DNA of 64,000 bases from Heterobilharzia americana (GCA_944470555.2 OX104131.1:16050515-16114514); one strand, 5' to 3'. Shown: positions 42,962-54,740, counted from the stretch's first letter. The notes: generated from the letters alone by a model not told the origin. Program-made: numbers and translations.

Positions 42962-43178
42962 TTGTATCTACGAGGTGTCTGACGATCGCACTGGTTATGG
43001 TTTTACTTCCTTTCAAGCACAGATTCTTGTGGATATGGGCTGCATAGTGAACTGAATGAACACCCTCCTCTGGGTCGCTTCAATGTACTTGTAGTAGCAA
43101 CTACATATGAATTCATAAATACACTTGGAGATGAAATGAGCAGAATAATTATCCAATTTCGACTGGTTTAGCGAGCAT

Positions 43179-43598
43179 GATATCAGGTTGTAACCTCGAG
43201 GGCTTTCAGAATAATAGATGTGCAGAAAACGTTCGAATTACTACTCTCCGTGGAAGGGATTGCTATAAAACGCTTTCAACCTGACCTCTACATACAGAAG
43301 AAGAGTGTGGTTAATCTCTCACTCTCATGATGACTATGATTTAATCGTGCTTCACTCTCATTTCTGTTGCATAACTCTTTATTTATTTTTGAGATGAATG
43401 GGGATTTTTAATTTGGAAGTTAATTATCATGAGTTTTGCTTTGTTACAATGAGTAATTCGCTCACATATGATATGGATTATCATTGATCTCCTAATTTAG
43501 AAATATCTTATGTCTTTATAACCATTGTACTTTTGAACATGATGGGTGCAGGTGAAGAGTATTCGTGAGATGGGATGATGTTATTTCATTATTTATGC
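43179..43598 (+). repeat. Right arm of the near-perfect 420-bp inverted repeat
   Basis: Same Penelope C-terminus in plus orientation, starting inside the domain at 43179. Spacer to the left arm is 217 bp (42962-43178). Just outside the arms the match falls: about 25 bp with roughly four differences (42518-42541 against 43599-43622), then fades. Confidence 0.9.
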
Positions 43599-44107
43599 GA
43601 ATCCCATCCTTTTTGCTTTGTGCAGAGCTTATAAACCTTTGTTTGTTGTTTTGCTGGACCTTTTTTGGGTCACACGCTGAATATTTTTTGTCTAGCCAAG
43701 GTAAGTTGAAAAGCTGTTGTGTGCAGATGCAGAATATGGGCTCTATAGTGAGATAAAATGTAATTTCATACCAGAGAAGTCTATCCAACATGACACACGC
43801 CGATGGAGTATTATGTTTTCTGAGTGACGTATACAGCCGAAAGTTTCACTCACAATACTAGCAAGGGGGATGACACAACTTTTTGACCTATTTATTATCA
43901 TCTTTTGTTCTATCATTTTATTAGAAGTAGAATTTTCTGTATATTTTGGAATCGCCTCTGAATTATTTCTATTCCTCGTATAAGGCACTGATTCAATGTA
44001 AAAAGATTCAACAATCACCCATTCACTTCACTTACCTAATATTCATCTGTAGGGATGTTAGTGATGCTGCATAGTGGGGAGCAGTGGCATCAAAACTAAG
44101 AATGCCT
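43599..44107. other. Unassigned minus-strand open frames beside the inverted repeat
   Basis: Minus frames at 43516-43791 and 43743-44018 (91 codons each). The first includes AQSKKDGIRINNEITSSHLT and continues from the arm, so it is probably repeat-derived. No known domain. Confidence 0.3.
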
Positions 44108-44260
44108 ATCGTGACTCAGTGGCTTAGTGGTGTTTGAAGCCCCCGGTTCCACCTTCGGTTGTTAGGAGGAATAAAATCACTTACTAGGGAGCAGGTACAT
44201 CTAACTAATGATTTCTAAACAGGCCGAAACGTGCATCTTGGGCCCCTCTGTTAGCCACTA
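44108..44260 (+). repeat. Alpha-type SINE (family A), diverged
   Basis: GTGACTCAGTGGCTTAGTGG, GTTTGAAGCCCCCGGTTCCA, GGAGCAGGTACATCTAACTA, then CGTGCATCTTGG. Confidence 0.65.
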
Positions 44261-45439
44261 TTAGGAAAATTACCATATAATGAATGGTCAGGAAATAACT
44301 AGGTATCCACATACGAGCCCATCTATTAACACAGACAGGTAAATTAATTCAATCTATTATAACAACGGGTAGTTACAAGTATCATAAAATCAAATCAATT
44401 GAAGATTTTACAATAACAGAAATTCATCTGATAAGAGAGATGCCAAGCAGTTCCACAGGTGGATTCACCTTGAGTTTCTATCAAACAGAATAACTGAAAC
44501 TCATCAGCAGTGTGTAATACTTTGAGAAGTACTGATTTTACATAGTTGAAGAAAGTGCCAGTGATAGAAGTGACTTTCTTACTGTGTGATTCATTATTTA
44601 GAAATTAAATGCCTAAATTAGTAAATCAGTGCAGCTAGTTTCTAGTGAACAGAATTCTCTGACTACTTTTTCTACTGTTATGACGAGTAGCATTGCGTTT
44701 TCTTGAAGGTTATCAGATGTTGTCTGCAGGTACTCACCATGTCTTTCACACAAAGTTTTAAAGATCTAGGCTGCGTAACTCTTACGAATGAGAGTTCTAA
44801 GTCACTAGAGTATCTAATTTCAAGCATAATCATCCTTGAGTCTATATGTGGTTATTCTCATAAGGAAATCGTACAGTATAATGCACTGAAGAAAGAGGAA
44901 CATCTTTTTGTCAAGATATTCGATGAGTGGATGAGTGATTGGGTGTGTATGTGAGTGAGTGAGCGCTTCGTAACTTTTCTTTCATCTTCACACTATGTAT
45001 CCGGTTAGATCTTGTTGAACTATTCTAAAATGGGCTGGTTTGATAAACTATAATGACTCAAGCTTTCATTTTAACTGTAGTTATTCCTTCTGTGCATTAA
45101 GAACAGTTCGCTAGTCAAGATGATTTCAGATAGTCTAATTAACAATAGTCACTTTTTTGCCAACAATGGTATACACTTGCTTGAGTGATTTAGTTTTTCT
45201 TAAAAATTCAGATTTTTATACCATCGAAAAGTTACCTTGGACGGTGTGAATATCTGGCATTGATCTAGGAATTCACTTTTTCATTCTCAATAACCTATTT
45301 AATTTTATTTAAATTATAATATGTAGCCAAGAATGTAAATAGTTCTACGCTGGTTTTCTCAATTTGGGAGGATTTTATGACTACCAGAGATCAGTGGTCC
45401 TACATCATCTGCCGAGTAATTTGGTCAGTTTGCATCAAA
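44261..45439. other. Nothing firm; unassigned 83-codon frame
   Basis: Plus frame 44703-44954 includes SFTQSFKDLGCVTLTNESSK. It is unusually long for this base composition but matches nothing I know. Confidence 0.3.
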
Positions 45440-46760
45440 ATGGAACCTGGCAATAATGCATAATGATCCGTGTAGCTTCACATCACATTACGATATCAAG
45501 ATAAAATACTTCAAGTTGAAGGTTAGCGAAATAAGAGCAAGAAAGTAATCAGAAGTAGTGGGAAGTAGTAGAAAGAGTGATAGAAAGATAAGGCAAGAAA
45601 GATACTTGGTATAACGATTAAGATTACTATAATTTGTGCATGACTCTGCATTGCTAACACCGTTAATCAAAAAATATCACCTACAGTCTTCAACAAAAAT
45701 TGAAGTTCTCACTTGGACCCTAAAAATGCAGTCTGCACCCCGTTAAAAGACTCAGACGAACAGTCAAAGACTTCATGAATTGATGTCACGTTCTAGTTTG
45801 ACCGCGTTTAACCATTTTTCCGCCTAAACATACTTTATCTGAGATTGCACGATGGAGTAGATGGTGACTGGGTAAACATAAAACGTGTCCAGATCATCTG
45901 AATAGAAGAAAGTTTACAACCTCATCAGCTGACCCACATCAACCACTTAAAACTATGTGTTTAGCATCTGCGTTAGTAACATGATGACTTCAGAACACCT
46001 GCCCTATACTACGAAGGTGAGAGTTGCACAGCACGAGGGACCTCCTCGTGTCATCCGGCGAAAGTCAGCCTAACCTTTTGCATCCATGCAGGGGTTGTTG
46101 ATCACCGACCTACCAGGGCTGATCTTATCTCTCAAATAAGTGAAGTGGCCAACACAAGCAACAATTTCAATTGCCACCGTTTGACAAAACACAAGTAGAG
46201 ATCAGTCCTGTGGCCACAACTTGCATTTGGGTCATAGGAAACAGGCTCGAAGAATTCTGAAACAGGCAGTCAGTATGTTTAGAAGACTGTATCTTATCAA
46301 CACCTTCACCTAATTGGACTATGTCATCTGCGTACTCTGGTCTACTAAGGAGTCTCCTCTGACCAGGCCCATCCCTGTAAAGTCATATGAGAAGAGAGAG
46401 ATCTGCATAAGTACACGTATGGTAAAATTTAATAAGAATGGAGGGAGTGGACACCACTCAACGTACACAACCATTGTGATATCTCACCAAATGTTACAGC
46501 TTGCCCATATTTGTTCTCTCATACTGGGATGTACTTAGGCTGAACAACTTCTGATAAGAAACTCTCATACCACCTCTTGATCGACGGAGTCGAATACTGA
46601 CTTTAACTCAAGGAATACAGCTAGTGTCATGCACCGATAAGTGTGACTTCACTAAAGAACTCGGTGGAGGGAGAATGTCTGATCGATACACTTATAACCA
46701 CGTCTGTAAACTATCTTATTTTATCGGGTCCACCGTTCACGTACTTCAACTAGGCATCCA
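45440..46760 (-). pseudogene. CR1-like retrotransposon RT with YADD box, antisense and frame-broken
   Basis: On the minus strand, in order: WCPLPPFLLNFTIRVL (RT core, consensus GCPLSPFLFNF), GMGLVRGDSLVD, then after a frame change PEYADDIVQLGEGVDKIQSS, with the catalytic YADD at 46323-46334. Later come SGHVLCLPSHLLHRA, GKMVKRGQTRT and HQFMKSLTV. The 3' UTR extends to about 45480 and resembles 7110-7300. The YADD is intact but the ORF is broken by stops and shifts. It is the longest copy of this family in the window. Confidence 0.75.
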
Positions 46761-47263
46761 ATGTTTATGAAACCTAGAGTCTTAGATACTGTGTTCATTA
46801 GACTGATTCCCTGTGTTTATCACAGAAGGATTTTCATACTCTGTCTAACACAACTTAATCGAACCAATGTAGCTCGACCAAAGTCTTAAAATATCTCTGG
46901 CACTAACCTTTTTGAGCTTACTACCCGTCGATTCATTGTTGTTGATATACATCAATTCTTCTACTTTACAAATAATGGATATATTTAAATTGTGGAACTT
47001 TTCTAGACAGTTCCCTGTTTGATTCAATCAACTATTGCAAACACTGATTCTACGTGGTGTTACTGTATAACACTTTAAACTGCCCATATACGAGATGGAT
47101 CAATAATAATAATGATCGTAAATTGAAAAAAGCACATTGACAAATGAAGATGAAGAGAAGCTGAAGGCTATAAAGAAACGTCACATAGTGTTCAGAACGT
47201 ACACCAAGCTTGAAGGCATTTATAGTATTGAGATAAATTCTGAACCATATAGTAACTAGGTTG
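46761..47263. other. Nothing recognised
   Basis: No supported feature. Confidence 0.35.
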
Positions 47264-47640
47264 ATTGTGGCTAGCAGAACCCAGGACGCGCATTTCGTCC
47301 TATTCGGGACTCTTCAGCTGGATGCGCCTGCACCCTAGTGATGTTGTCACCACCAGGAGTCGAACCTCGGACCCGTCGCTTCAAACGCCAAGGCGTTATC
47401 CACCATGCCACGGAGGAACGATAGCCACCTCTTGTACTATTACTATTTATTGACGTACTGGTTATTCTCCCTAGTTTGTTTCGTTGGATTGAATTGTTCG
47501 ACTGCCAACCAAGTTATCATAATTAACATTCGGGCAATATAGAGGCATCCGCATAGGAGCCTATATGCCGATAGAGGTCGAACAATTCGATCCAACAAAA
47601 CAACGGCGAATAACAAGTATGTCAATAAATAGTAATCTGA
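47264..47640 (-). repeat. Alpha-type SINE (family A), minus sense, with adjoining inverted repeat
   Basis: 47264-47432: GGACGCGCATTTCGTCCTAT, GACTCTTCAGCTGGATGCG, reversed B box GAGTCGAACCTCGG and reversed A box GGCGTTATCCACCATGCC. Next, 47443-47503 and 47573-47637 are inverted repeats (GTTGGATTGAATTGTTCGAC against GTCGAACAATTCGATCCAAC). Confidence 0.8.
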
Positions 47641-47920
47641 ACCACATAGCCTAGAATTTTCAACCAACCGAAAAAACTACTCTTTATTCATTTGTTTATG
47701 TCTGGTTATTATCTATTTGTTCAAATGAATTTTATATCAATCTATGGGTTGCAAACTGATGGTGAATTGTTTAATCGACTGAATAATATGTGTTGAAAAT
47801 TGAGTTAGTTTTCAAAAATATTATTATTGCAAAGAAGTAAGTTTACTCGCTTTGTTTTCCACATAATAAGTACTAGGATGATTGAACAAAGACAGCTTTG
47901 TATATTTTGGTCTGTCATAT

Positions 47921-48215
47921 GGCTAGCAGTGGAATCCAGAACATGTGTTTCGTCCTATTTGGGACTCGTCATTCGGACTTACCTGCATCCCAGTGAGTTG
48001 TGTTGTTCCCGCCGAAACTCAGACCCAGTACTCATCCGATGAAATCCGTGTCATGGATTCCACTACTGGTCACCAAATAGATTACAATGTAATGAATAAC
48101 CTGGGCAGAATTGAGGCATCTATATAAGAGCCCACCTGCCAGCAGATGTCGAGCAATTCGAACCCAGTATAGCAAAAAAGGGTTACAAGTATCAATTAAC
48201 GACAGTGTATGTAGT
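47921..48215 (-). repeat. Alpha-type SINE (family A), minus sense, with body remnant
   Basis: GCAGTGGAATCCAGAACATG, TTTCGTCCTATTTGGGACTC and CTTACCTGCATCCCAGTGAG. 48100-48180 repeats the flank seen after other copies (GAGGCATCTATATAAGAGCC; GTCGAGCAATTCGAACCC). Confidence 0.75.
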
Positions 48216-48284
48216 TTAGTTCTTAAATGAGTTAGTAAAATCATACCGAACTGGATAAACAGTTTTAAAATTTTTAGTTTGGCT

Positions 48285-48425
48285 GTCTGAGATAGCCTCG
48301 GTTTAGTAGCCTTGTATTATTGATTGGAGGTGAAATGAAAATCTGAAACCAGATAGAATTCAAACCACTGCCGTCTCGGTTACTGAACTACTCCTCTACC
48401 ACCTGAGGTATGATACTCAACTGCT
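48285..48425 (-). repeat. tRNA-headed SINE (family E), minus sense
   Basis: CTGTCTGAGATAGCCTCGGT and AATTCAAACCACTGCCGTCT (reversed B box), then TACTCCTCTACCACCTGAGG (reversed A box). Confidence 0.6.
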
Positions 48426-48589
48426 GATCAGATTTTTATTTCACTTCAGTTATCAAAGGTTTTATCCCACTGCCATTCTAACTCATCTCGATTTGTATTG
48501 GGATCAGAATTCCTAATTGGACAGCCAGTGTGAATACGGCAGTCAGGCAAAACTCCTTGGTGAGTGAAGTGGAATTAAGATCTCATTAT

Positions 48590-48722
48590 CAACAGTCGGA
48601 TCTCGTAACTCAGTTGGTAGACCACTAGGTTGGTAACCCAAAGGCTACTGGTTGGAATCCTTTCTCGTCATTAATTTTCACTTCAGCTCCAATCATCACG
48701 CAGTATAAATTTGTAAATCGCA
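48590..48722 (+). repeat. tRNA-headed SINE (family E)
   Basis: TCGTAACTCAGTTGGTAGAC (A box), CTACTGGTTGGAATCCTTTC (B box), then TTTTCACTTCAGCTCCAATC. Confidence 0.6.
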
Positions 48723-48971
48723 GTCAGACCACCTTAGAAATTACAAGAAACATCTTTATAATAAAGTTTTGTACTTCTTCAGTAATAAGGACAACATTAG
48801 TAAGGCCTCTTGATATTCCCAGAAACCAGTGAGATGTCAGTTTAACTTTGATTAAAACCTTCCGAAAAGTTAGGAAAGTGTTTGAAAGATTTCATTGATG
48901 GCCGTCCTCAAGGATATAACTTTGACTGATAATACCAGAATTCAAAAGCTGAATAAACTAATTTCAAAATA

Positions 48972-49150
48972 GTTCTCATCATTTATCGACATCAATCGGA
49001 GAACCAATAAAAGTCTGTCTACACTTCATCCTGATTGAAGGCTCTTCAGCACTGAACATCAGCGAACCCATGAAGACTGGAATTCTCTAACATCAGGTTT
49101 CATGGAGAGCATGTTATCACTTAGTCATTCGTTTGACTCATAAGCCCCAT
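48972..49150 (-). repeat. Foldback tRNA-like repeat (family B), diverged end
   Basis: TCTCATCATTTATCGACATC and ATCGGAGAACCAATAAAAGT, then CATCAGGTTTCATGGAGAGC and ACTTAGTCATTCGTTTGACT. Confidence 0.55.
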
Positions 49151-49271
49151 AATTTCAAATGATCCTTTGTTTGATTTTGCCTCTAATAAAACTGCTCTGA
49201 ATACTTATTAGTTTCCTATAAAGCTGTACGTAGAAAAGTTAGTTAATTCACTTTGTTACTCTAACCTTCAT

Positions 49272-49595
49272 ATGATTGTCACAGACGGACAAAGTCAGCG
49301 TAGAACCAGGCACAGAAGTGAGTTGGTTCGAATTGTCACACTTCATAACAGCATACTAAAAACAAGTGAGTCGAAAACGACTGATATCACAGTAGACAAA
49401 AGTATATATGAAGAGAAAAAACTTGAAAATAGAGTTTAGCTAAGATATTCACACTTAAGAAGAAGTCAACGAGTGAAGACATCTGGGTCGTTGTGATTGA
49501 TTTTCAGTCACGTGAACAAAACTCTTTGACCATTTATTCTTATTATCTCGAGGACCACAGGCAGGCAGTCTACATCTTCCAACATGACGTTAGAT
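49272..49595 (-). pseudogene. CR1-like retrotransposon 3' end, antisense
   Basis: Parallel to 30125-30430: GACGGACAAAGTCAGCGTAG, CGAATTGTCACACTTCATAA, AGAAGTCAACGAGTGAAGAC, TATCTCGAGGACCACAGGCA and GGCAGTCTACATCTTCCA. It carries the tail that encodes LPxWGPRDxR on the minus strand. Confidence 0.65.
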
Positions 49596-49799
49596 TGGTG
49601 GTTGATCACCTTTGAAACTTTTAAATGATTTTTCTGAATTCCTCTATTATGTTTGTTAAAGAATGGTACTGTTTACTGATACCATCACTGTCTTTATATG
49701 GATTAGTTCAGTCCTGTATAATTAGTCCATAATTTGTACAGATGGAATCCATAGTACAATTCCTCTTCATGATGAAGTGGGCATTCTGCTGATAGCCAT

Positions 49800-50370
49800 T
49801 GGGCAAATGATAGATAAAATCAGTGTGGAGATCTACCACGCTCAGCACAAAGAGCAAGATCCACATTTTCAACTCTAATGTCAGTCAAGTAATTGCTTCT
49901 ATGTGATGGTTCAGAGAATTGACGCGTTACGAAAAGCATTTCCAACTGCAGACATACGTCAGCAGCTGCCGCATACGCGCACTCGATACTGAAGATCAGA
50001 TGGCCAGAATGATAAAATTAAGCAAAAAGAAACTCTGGCTGGCTGACAACGAGCCAACCAAGAACCCATCGCCCAACAAGTATAAAGTGGAAGGAAGTGG
50101 AGATGGATTGGATTGGGCATACTCTGAAAAGACTATTCGGGAACATCACGCGTCAGGCCAGGCATTCGAGTGAAACCCCAACGGGAGACCAAAAGTTGGG
50201 CGTCCAAGGGTGACATGGAGGAGATCGTGTGAGGAAGAAATGAAAGCTTCCCGGCAGTCGTGAGGCTAGGTTAAAAAGACACCAGAAAAGAGAGTGAAAT
50301 GGCTACATCTATTGAAGCCCTATGTTCCACTACGAACCCAAGAAACGAGTAATAATAATATAATAATGGT
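49800..50370 (+). pseudogene. RTE-type non-LTR retrotransposon, 3' end
   Basis: The plus strand reads MARMIKLSKKKLWLADNEPT, KNPSPNKYKVEGSGDGLDWA and GRPKVGRPRVTWRRSCEEEM, then KTPEKRVKWLHLLKPYVP. It ends at (TAA)n-like TAATAATAATATAATAATGG, a usual 3' terminus for RTE elements. It is the same subfamily as the large RTE copy at 54903-57362 and is 5'-truncated. Confidence 0.75.
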
Positions 50371-51349
50371 AATGCTAAGTACATTACAATAATTTCAACA
50401 AGCGGCGGTAACTAGTATCAGTTTACATTAGACATCAAGATAAGAGGTGGTTATTCACGCGTAAAACATACCAAACGTGTTTTAACTTTCAACATTGGTA
50501 GGAACATTAAGGATTTGTGGAACTTAGAAATAACGTTTCTTTTATCAGTACACGGCTGTGCCCTCCCTTCATAAACGAATTCAGAACTGTCAGCGATTTC
50601 GTTCAAAAGTATATTCTATTCAGCAGTTCCTAAATTTGGGCGTACTTTTAATGAAATGCAACTCTGAACTTGCAATTATTTTCTGCATTGAGGACCTCCA
50701 CAGACGTTGACGAAGTTACTGGTAAAACATCCCGTCTTCAGTCATGACCTTTGACAGATAACCATTAAACTCAACTCCTTTCTCGATATTCTGTAATTAT
50801 AACTCCACAATGAAGTTTGTCAGAGTAGAACCCATACAATGTCTTCCGTTTGAGTGTCATTTGATATTTTGTTATTTACTATACTCGGTTATCTTCTCAT
50901 CGTTCGACTTCTGATCCCTCTGTGTCTATCGTCTAGTTTCTTTCTACCTTGATGAAGTAATCGAGTGGAAGTGTTTGACAGAATAATACGAGATACGAGA
51001 ACACTACTAACGTAATTAGATGTTTGGATGGGCTACGAATTGCGACTGTTCTTCCTCAGACCTGATAATTCACTCAGCAGCGAAAAACAGAAGACAAATA
51101 TAGGCCTGTGACAGTAAGGAAGACACTTTATTTGACAAAATGCACATCATTCAAACACAGTTTTCTTCAGCCCATTAAGCCATTAAGTCAGAAGTAGGAA
51201 AGAACTGACCAGTGAGGTTTTTCCTGCTAACATAGTGACATGAAACAAGGTTGAAACCCAAAACGTCTACCTTATCGGTTACTGACTTAGAATGTTGATT
51301 TTTATTTAGCCCACTTCCTCTAACTTGATGTACTGATACGAACGAAATA
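50371..51349. other. Unassigned, probably untranslated Penelope sequence
   Basis: No protein motif. 50900-51000 has GATGAAGTAATCGAGTGGAA, a phrase I associate loosely with retroelement UTRs. Confidence 0.25.
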
Positions 51350-52605
51350 GATAATTCCATTTCAGTCTGTCTATTAGAAATTTCACACAATGAAGCAACA
51401 GTATTATTTACTGGATAACGTTTTGGACATAATTTATTGTTCATATTCATATCAGGTAAGTCCACTACTTACAGACAGAGTTTATACGGTCCTAATTTTT
51501 TCTCCTTCTTTGTGATGACAAGGGTAGTAGAATTTTCCATATATCTGGGGTAAGTGCAGAATCATTTCGACTGCATGTATTTAGTGTTGATTCGATAAAC
51601 AAAGATTTGGTTATCAATCTCTCTCTCTCCATACACCCAACTAAGTTACTTTTCAACATTGTCGATCTATCCTATCCTACTGTGTGATTGTGTTCAGTTG
51701 CATGCAGAGCTATGGCCGAGCTTTTTCTAAATTTCTTCTTATTAGGATCTACTAATCCTGACTTAGCTAAGTTTTGTGCTCTGTTATTCTAATTGAAGCT
51801 GGTCGACTACTTTGACCTACGTATTTGACCTCGCAATCATTTCAAGGGATTTGGTAAACCAGATTATTTTAGTTGCATCGATAGGATCTTTTAACCTACA
51901 AAGCTTGTTTCTAAGCGAGTTTGTCGGTTTAAATACCAGTCTGTTTAATCCCAGCATTATTGAGAATTCTTCTTAGTCCTTCTGGGGTACCTTCCTTATA
52001 AGGTAACACAGCAGAGACTTTGAATTCACTCTCAACCCTGTCACCATCATTACTATTAGCAGCAGAATAATTATTAATAACACCTGTATTACTACTACTG
52101 CTAATATTTTTCCTTCGACTTCGCACGAATTTATTTATAAACTTAGGTGGGTTAGTATTGAGATGCAAGGTATTCTTCATATATCTAATTTCTTGTTGTA
52201 GATTTTCTGGCCCACTAGTAAGCATTTTCGCCCTATTACTGAGGCATTTAACTAAGCCTACTTTAACTGAAATGTGGTGGGGGTGGATTCGAAGCCTGAG
52301 TAACGATTCGAATGGGAATGTTTTCTATAGATACCGGTCTCTAAACTTCCGTCTTATGTTCGTATAATTTTGCATTCCACCATTGCTAGCTCAACCTTCA
52401 TATGGATATCAATATGTGAAAAAATTTTACTACGCTTGCCATCACAAAGAAGGAGAGAAAATTGGGACCGTATAAACTCTGTCTGAAAGTAGTGGAGTTG
52501 CCCGGTATGAATATGGATCATAAATTGTATCCAAAACGTTATCGAGTAAATGATACTGTTGCTTCACTATGTGACATTCCTAATAAACAGACTAAAATGG
52601 AATTA
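51350..52605 (-). pseudogene. Penelope-like element 3' half with flanking inverted repeats
   Basis: The minus strand has LVKCLSNRAKMLTSGPENLQ, MKNTLHLNTNPPKFINKFVR and KVSAVLPYKEGTPEGLRRIL, then NNAGIK. After a frame change come DCEVKYVGQSSRPASIRITE, KKFRKSSAIALHATEHNHTV and MLKSNLVGCMEREI. These are the RT thumb, linker and GIY-YIG domain (here Y-V-G; a TGxG-type spacing is not conserved). Segments of about 190 bp at 51350-51540 and 52412-52605 are inverted copies flanking the body, both encoding a KRYxVNxTVASLC phrase. Confidence 0.75.
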
Positions 52606-54199
52606 CTGTCTGCTACTGTGCCTAAGCTTTACTCCTATATTAATAAAATATGATAGCCAACAGCGACACAGGTTCATTCTTGATAATTAATCAATGAATG
52701 AACCATATTGTGCTCATGTTTCACTCTAAAGCAACATGAATAATGATCCAATGAGCTTGTCACAATATTTAGACAGGTATGAAGGTTACACAAAATACAC
52801 CTTACTTTCACTGTAGTACGAAATGATGAGAAATTTAGTTTACTAGCTCCTAGTATCCTGCTCATTTAACCTATTCTATTTCCTAACCTTTAACATGGAT
52901 AATTAAAAAAAGGCACATTGAACAATGGCGATAAAAATTGACTTTATGAAATATGATCATACTATTATATATCTTTATTTATATATTATCTAGATGAATA
53001 AACTGTTAACAAAAGAAGTTACCTAGATATCGTTGGCAATTGAATACGGATAAATATGATTAACAAAAACTGAATACACAAATCTATAGTCAAAGAAATC
53101 ACAAAAGTGCTTTACATCTTCACTGATCTATCTGTATATGTACCAATCTATCTGTTGATGTTAATTTGTGCATATTTTGATCTATATTCATTTAATAAGA
53201 TAAAATCATGCATATAATGTGTGTTTTTATTTTGCACCAAGCTGATGACCAATTCCATGTATATATATGCATATCTAATATCATCTGTACAAATGAGATA
53301 GATTGTCAGTTTTGATTTTCTTGAAACATTACCAAAAAATGTTCTAATTCTTCAATCCTTCATTCTTTTGTTTGTTTGTTAACTTTTTTTAAATGACCTT
53401 TTTTACCATTGGTATCAAATTATCAATATTATTATCATTATTATTATTATTTGATAGCAAATTAATGAATGGAAAAACATTTAATATCTTTTCTTTTCTG
53501 AATCTCATTTCCTTTGTATGAACCTCAAAAAATGTTTTTATACATGCATCTTCTTTTCCTTTTTGCAGATTGGTTAGTTTTCTATTGAAATATTGAACCA
53601 GAGATTTGTTTTAATGTTTCCTGGCAATTACTTTTGTTATGATTACTATTAGTAAACTATATAATTTCATTAATAATACCCTTTCTTTGATGAACGAATA
53701 AATGAATGTTTTGTTTTTAAACAAAAAGTTAACAAACTAACTCACAAGATATAATTTTCTAGAAATCTCTTCATCTCTAACTCTATCCAATAATCTTCTC
53801 TATGATAACTGTAGAGGTTAACGTTTTGATAAAGTCAAAAGATTTGAATTATTTTTCACTTTGATATCTTTTTTTGGAACAGAATGATCACTTGTGACTA
53901 TTGTTTATCATGATAAATTTAACTTTGTTACTGACCAACTTTTCAGAGATTACCTTTGTTTTATTGACATAATGAAGTTGACTAGTTTTGTTTAAGTCAC
54001 TTTGATGAATTCGTATAGTTTAATAAGAAGACCAAGATTATCTGAGAAATGTGACGTATTCGAGCAGTCCATTTCGAACAATTCGACCACACATGTACAT
54101 GTCATGTCATGAAAATAAGGGTGGGGTAAGATAAATAAAGTTAATACAAGATTTGGAAAATATGGTGAGAATAAGGAGGAATAATACATCTTCACACCT
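52606..54199. other. Repeat-poor AT-rich stretch; possible 3' UTR or last-exon region
   Basis: Markedly AT-rich and free of the SINE families seen elsewhere. A good acceptor (TTTCCTTTTTGCAG) at 53555-53568 is followed by ATTGGTTAG. A last FLVCR exon could splice here (Ile-Gly-stop), but I cannot show it. Confidence 0.25.
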
Positions 54200-54740
54200 C
54201 CCCTTGGCATTAAAATCAGATAAAAATTACCAAGGTAGGTATAAAGTAAGGAAAAATTGTTATTGAATGCACGAAGGGAGTTTGAACTTCTGTATAGCTA
54301 AGGCTTCAATGAACCTATGTGTACGGTCTTGACGGCTCCTATAAAATTGTCCAAACACTGTTTTGGGGTCAATCCAGTGGCCTGTTTCCATAATGTGTTT
54401 ACCTATCGACGATGAATTCTGTCTGTCCCCTGTATTCATCGGATTATTTGAATTTAATTGTTTTTCCAGCCATTTAGGAATATCCTCTACCACCCTCAAC
54501 TTCATAGTTCAATTACTCCTCCCAATGTACAAGTCACCACGCACACATATTATCTGGTATACACAGCGGGATGTCATCCAATCTTCTATATTGTGATAAA
54601 GCTTATCTTGAAGTGTAGGTTGCATTTTCTCGATAATAATGAGCTTTGCTGCGTGATGTCTTTACAGTTACTGAGTCAAGTCTTCTTCTTAAGATCATGC
54701 TGTTTGATTCCCCCTCATTGGTAGATGTAAACATCCTTCT
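54200..54740 (-). pseudogene. Penelope-like element, GIY-YIG end
   Basis: The minus strand reads GDLYIGRSN, a stop, TMKLRVVEDIPKWLEKQLNS, SSSIGKHIMETGHWIDPKTV and FIEALAIQKFKLPSC. This is a canonical Penelope GIY-YIG C-terminus (YIGRxxRxxxxRxxEHxPKW, GKHxxETGH, EAxAI). One stop lies inside the GIY-YIG core. It abuts the RTE copy. Confidence 0.8.

Noticed and set aside
43516..44018. Minus frames as a host gene
   Set aside because: The first frame is continuous with the repeated arm, so it is repeat-derived; the second has no recognisable content.
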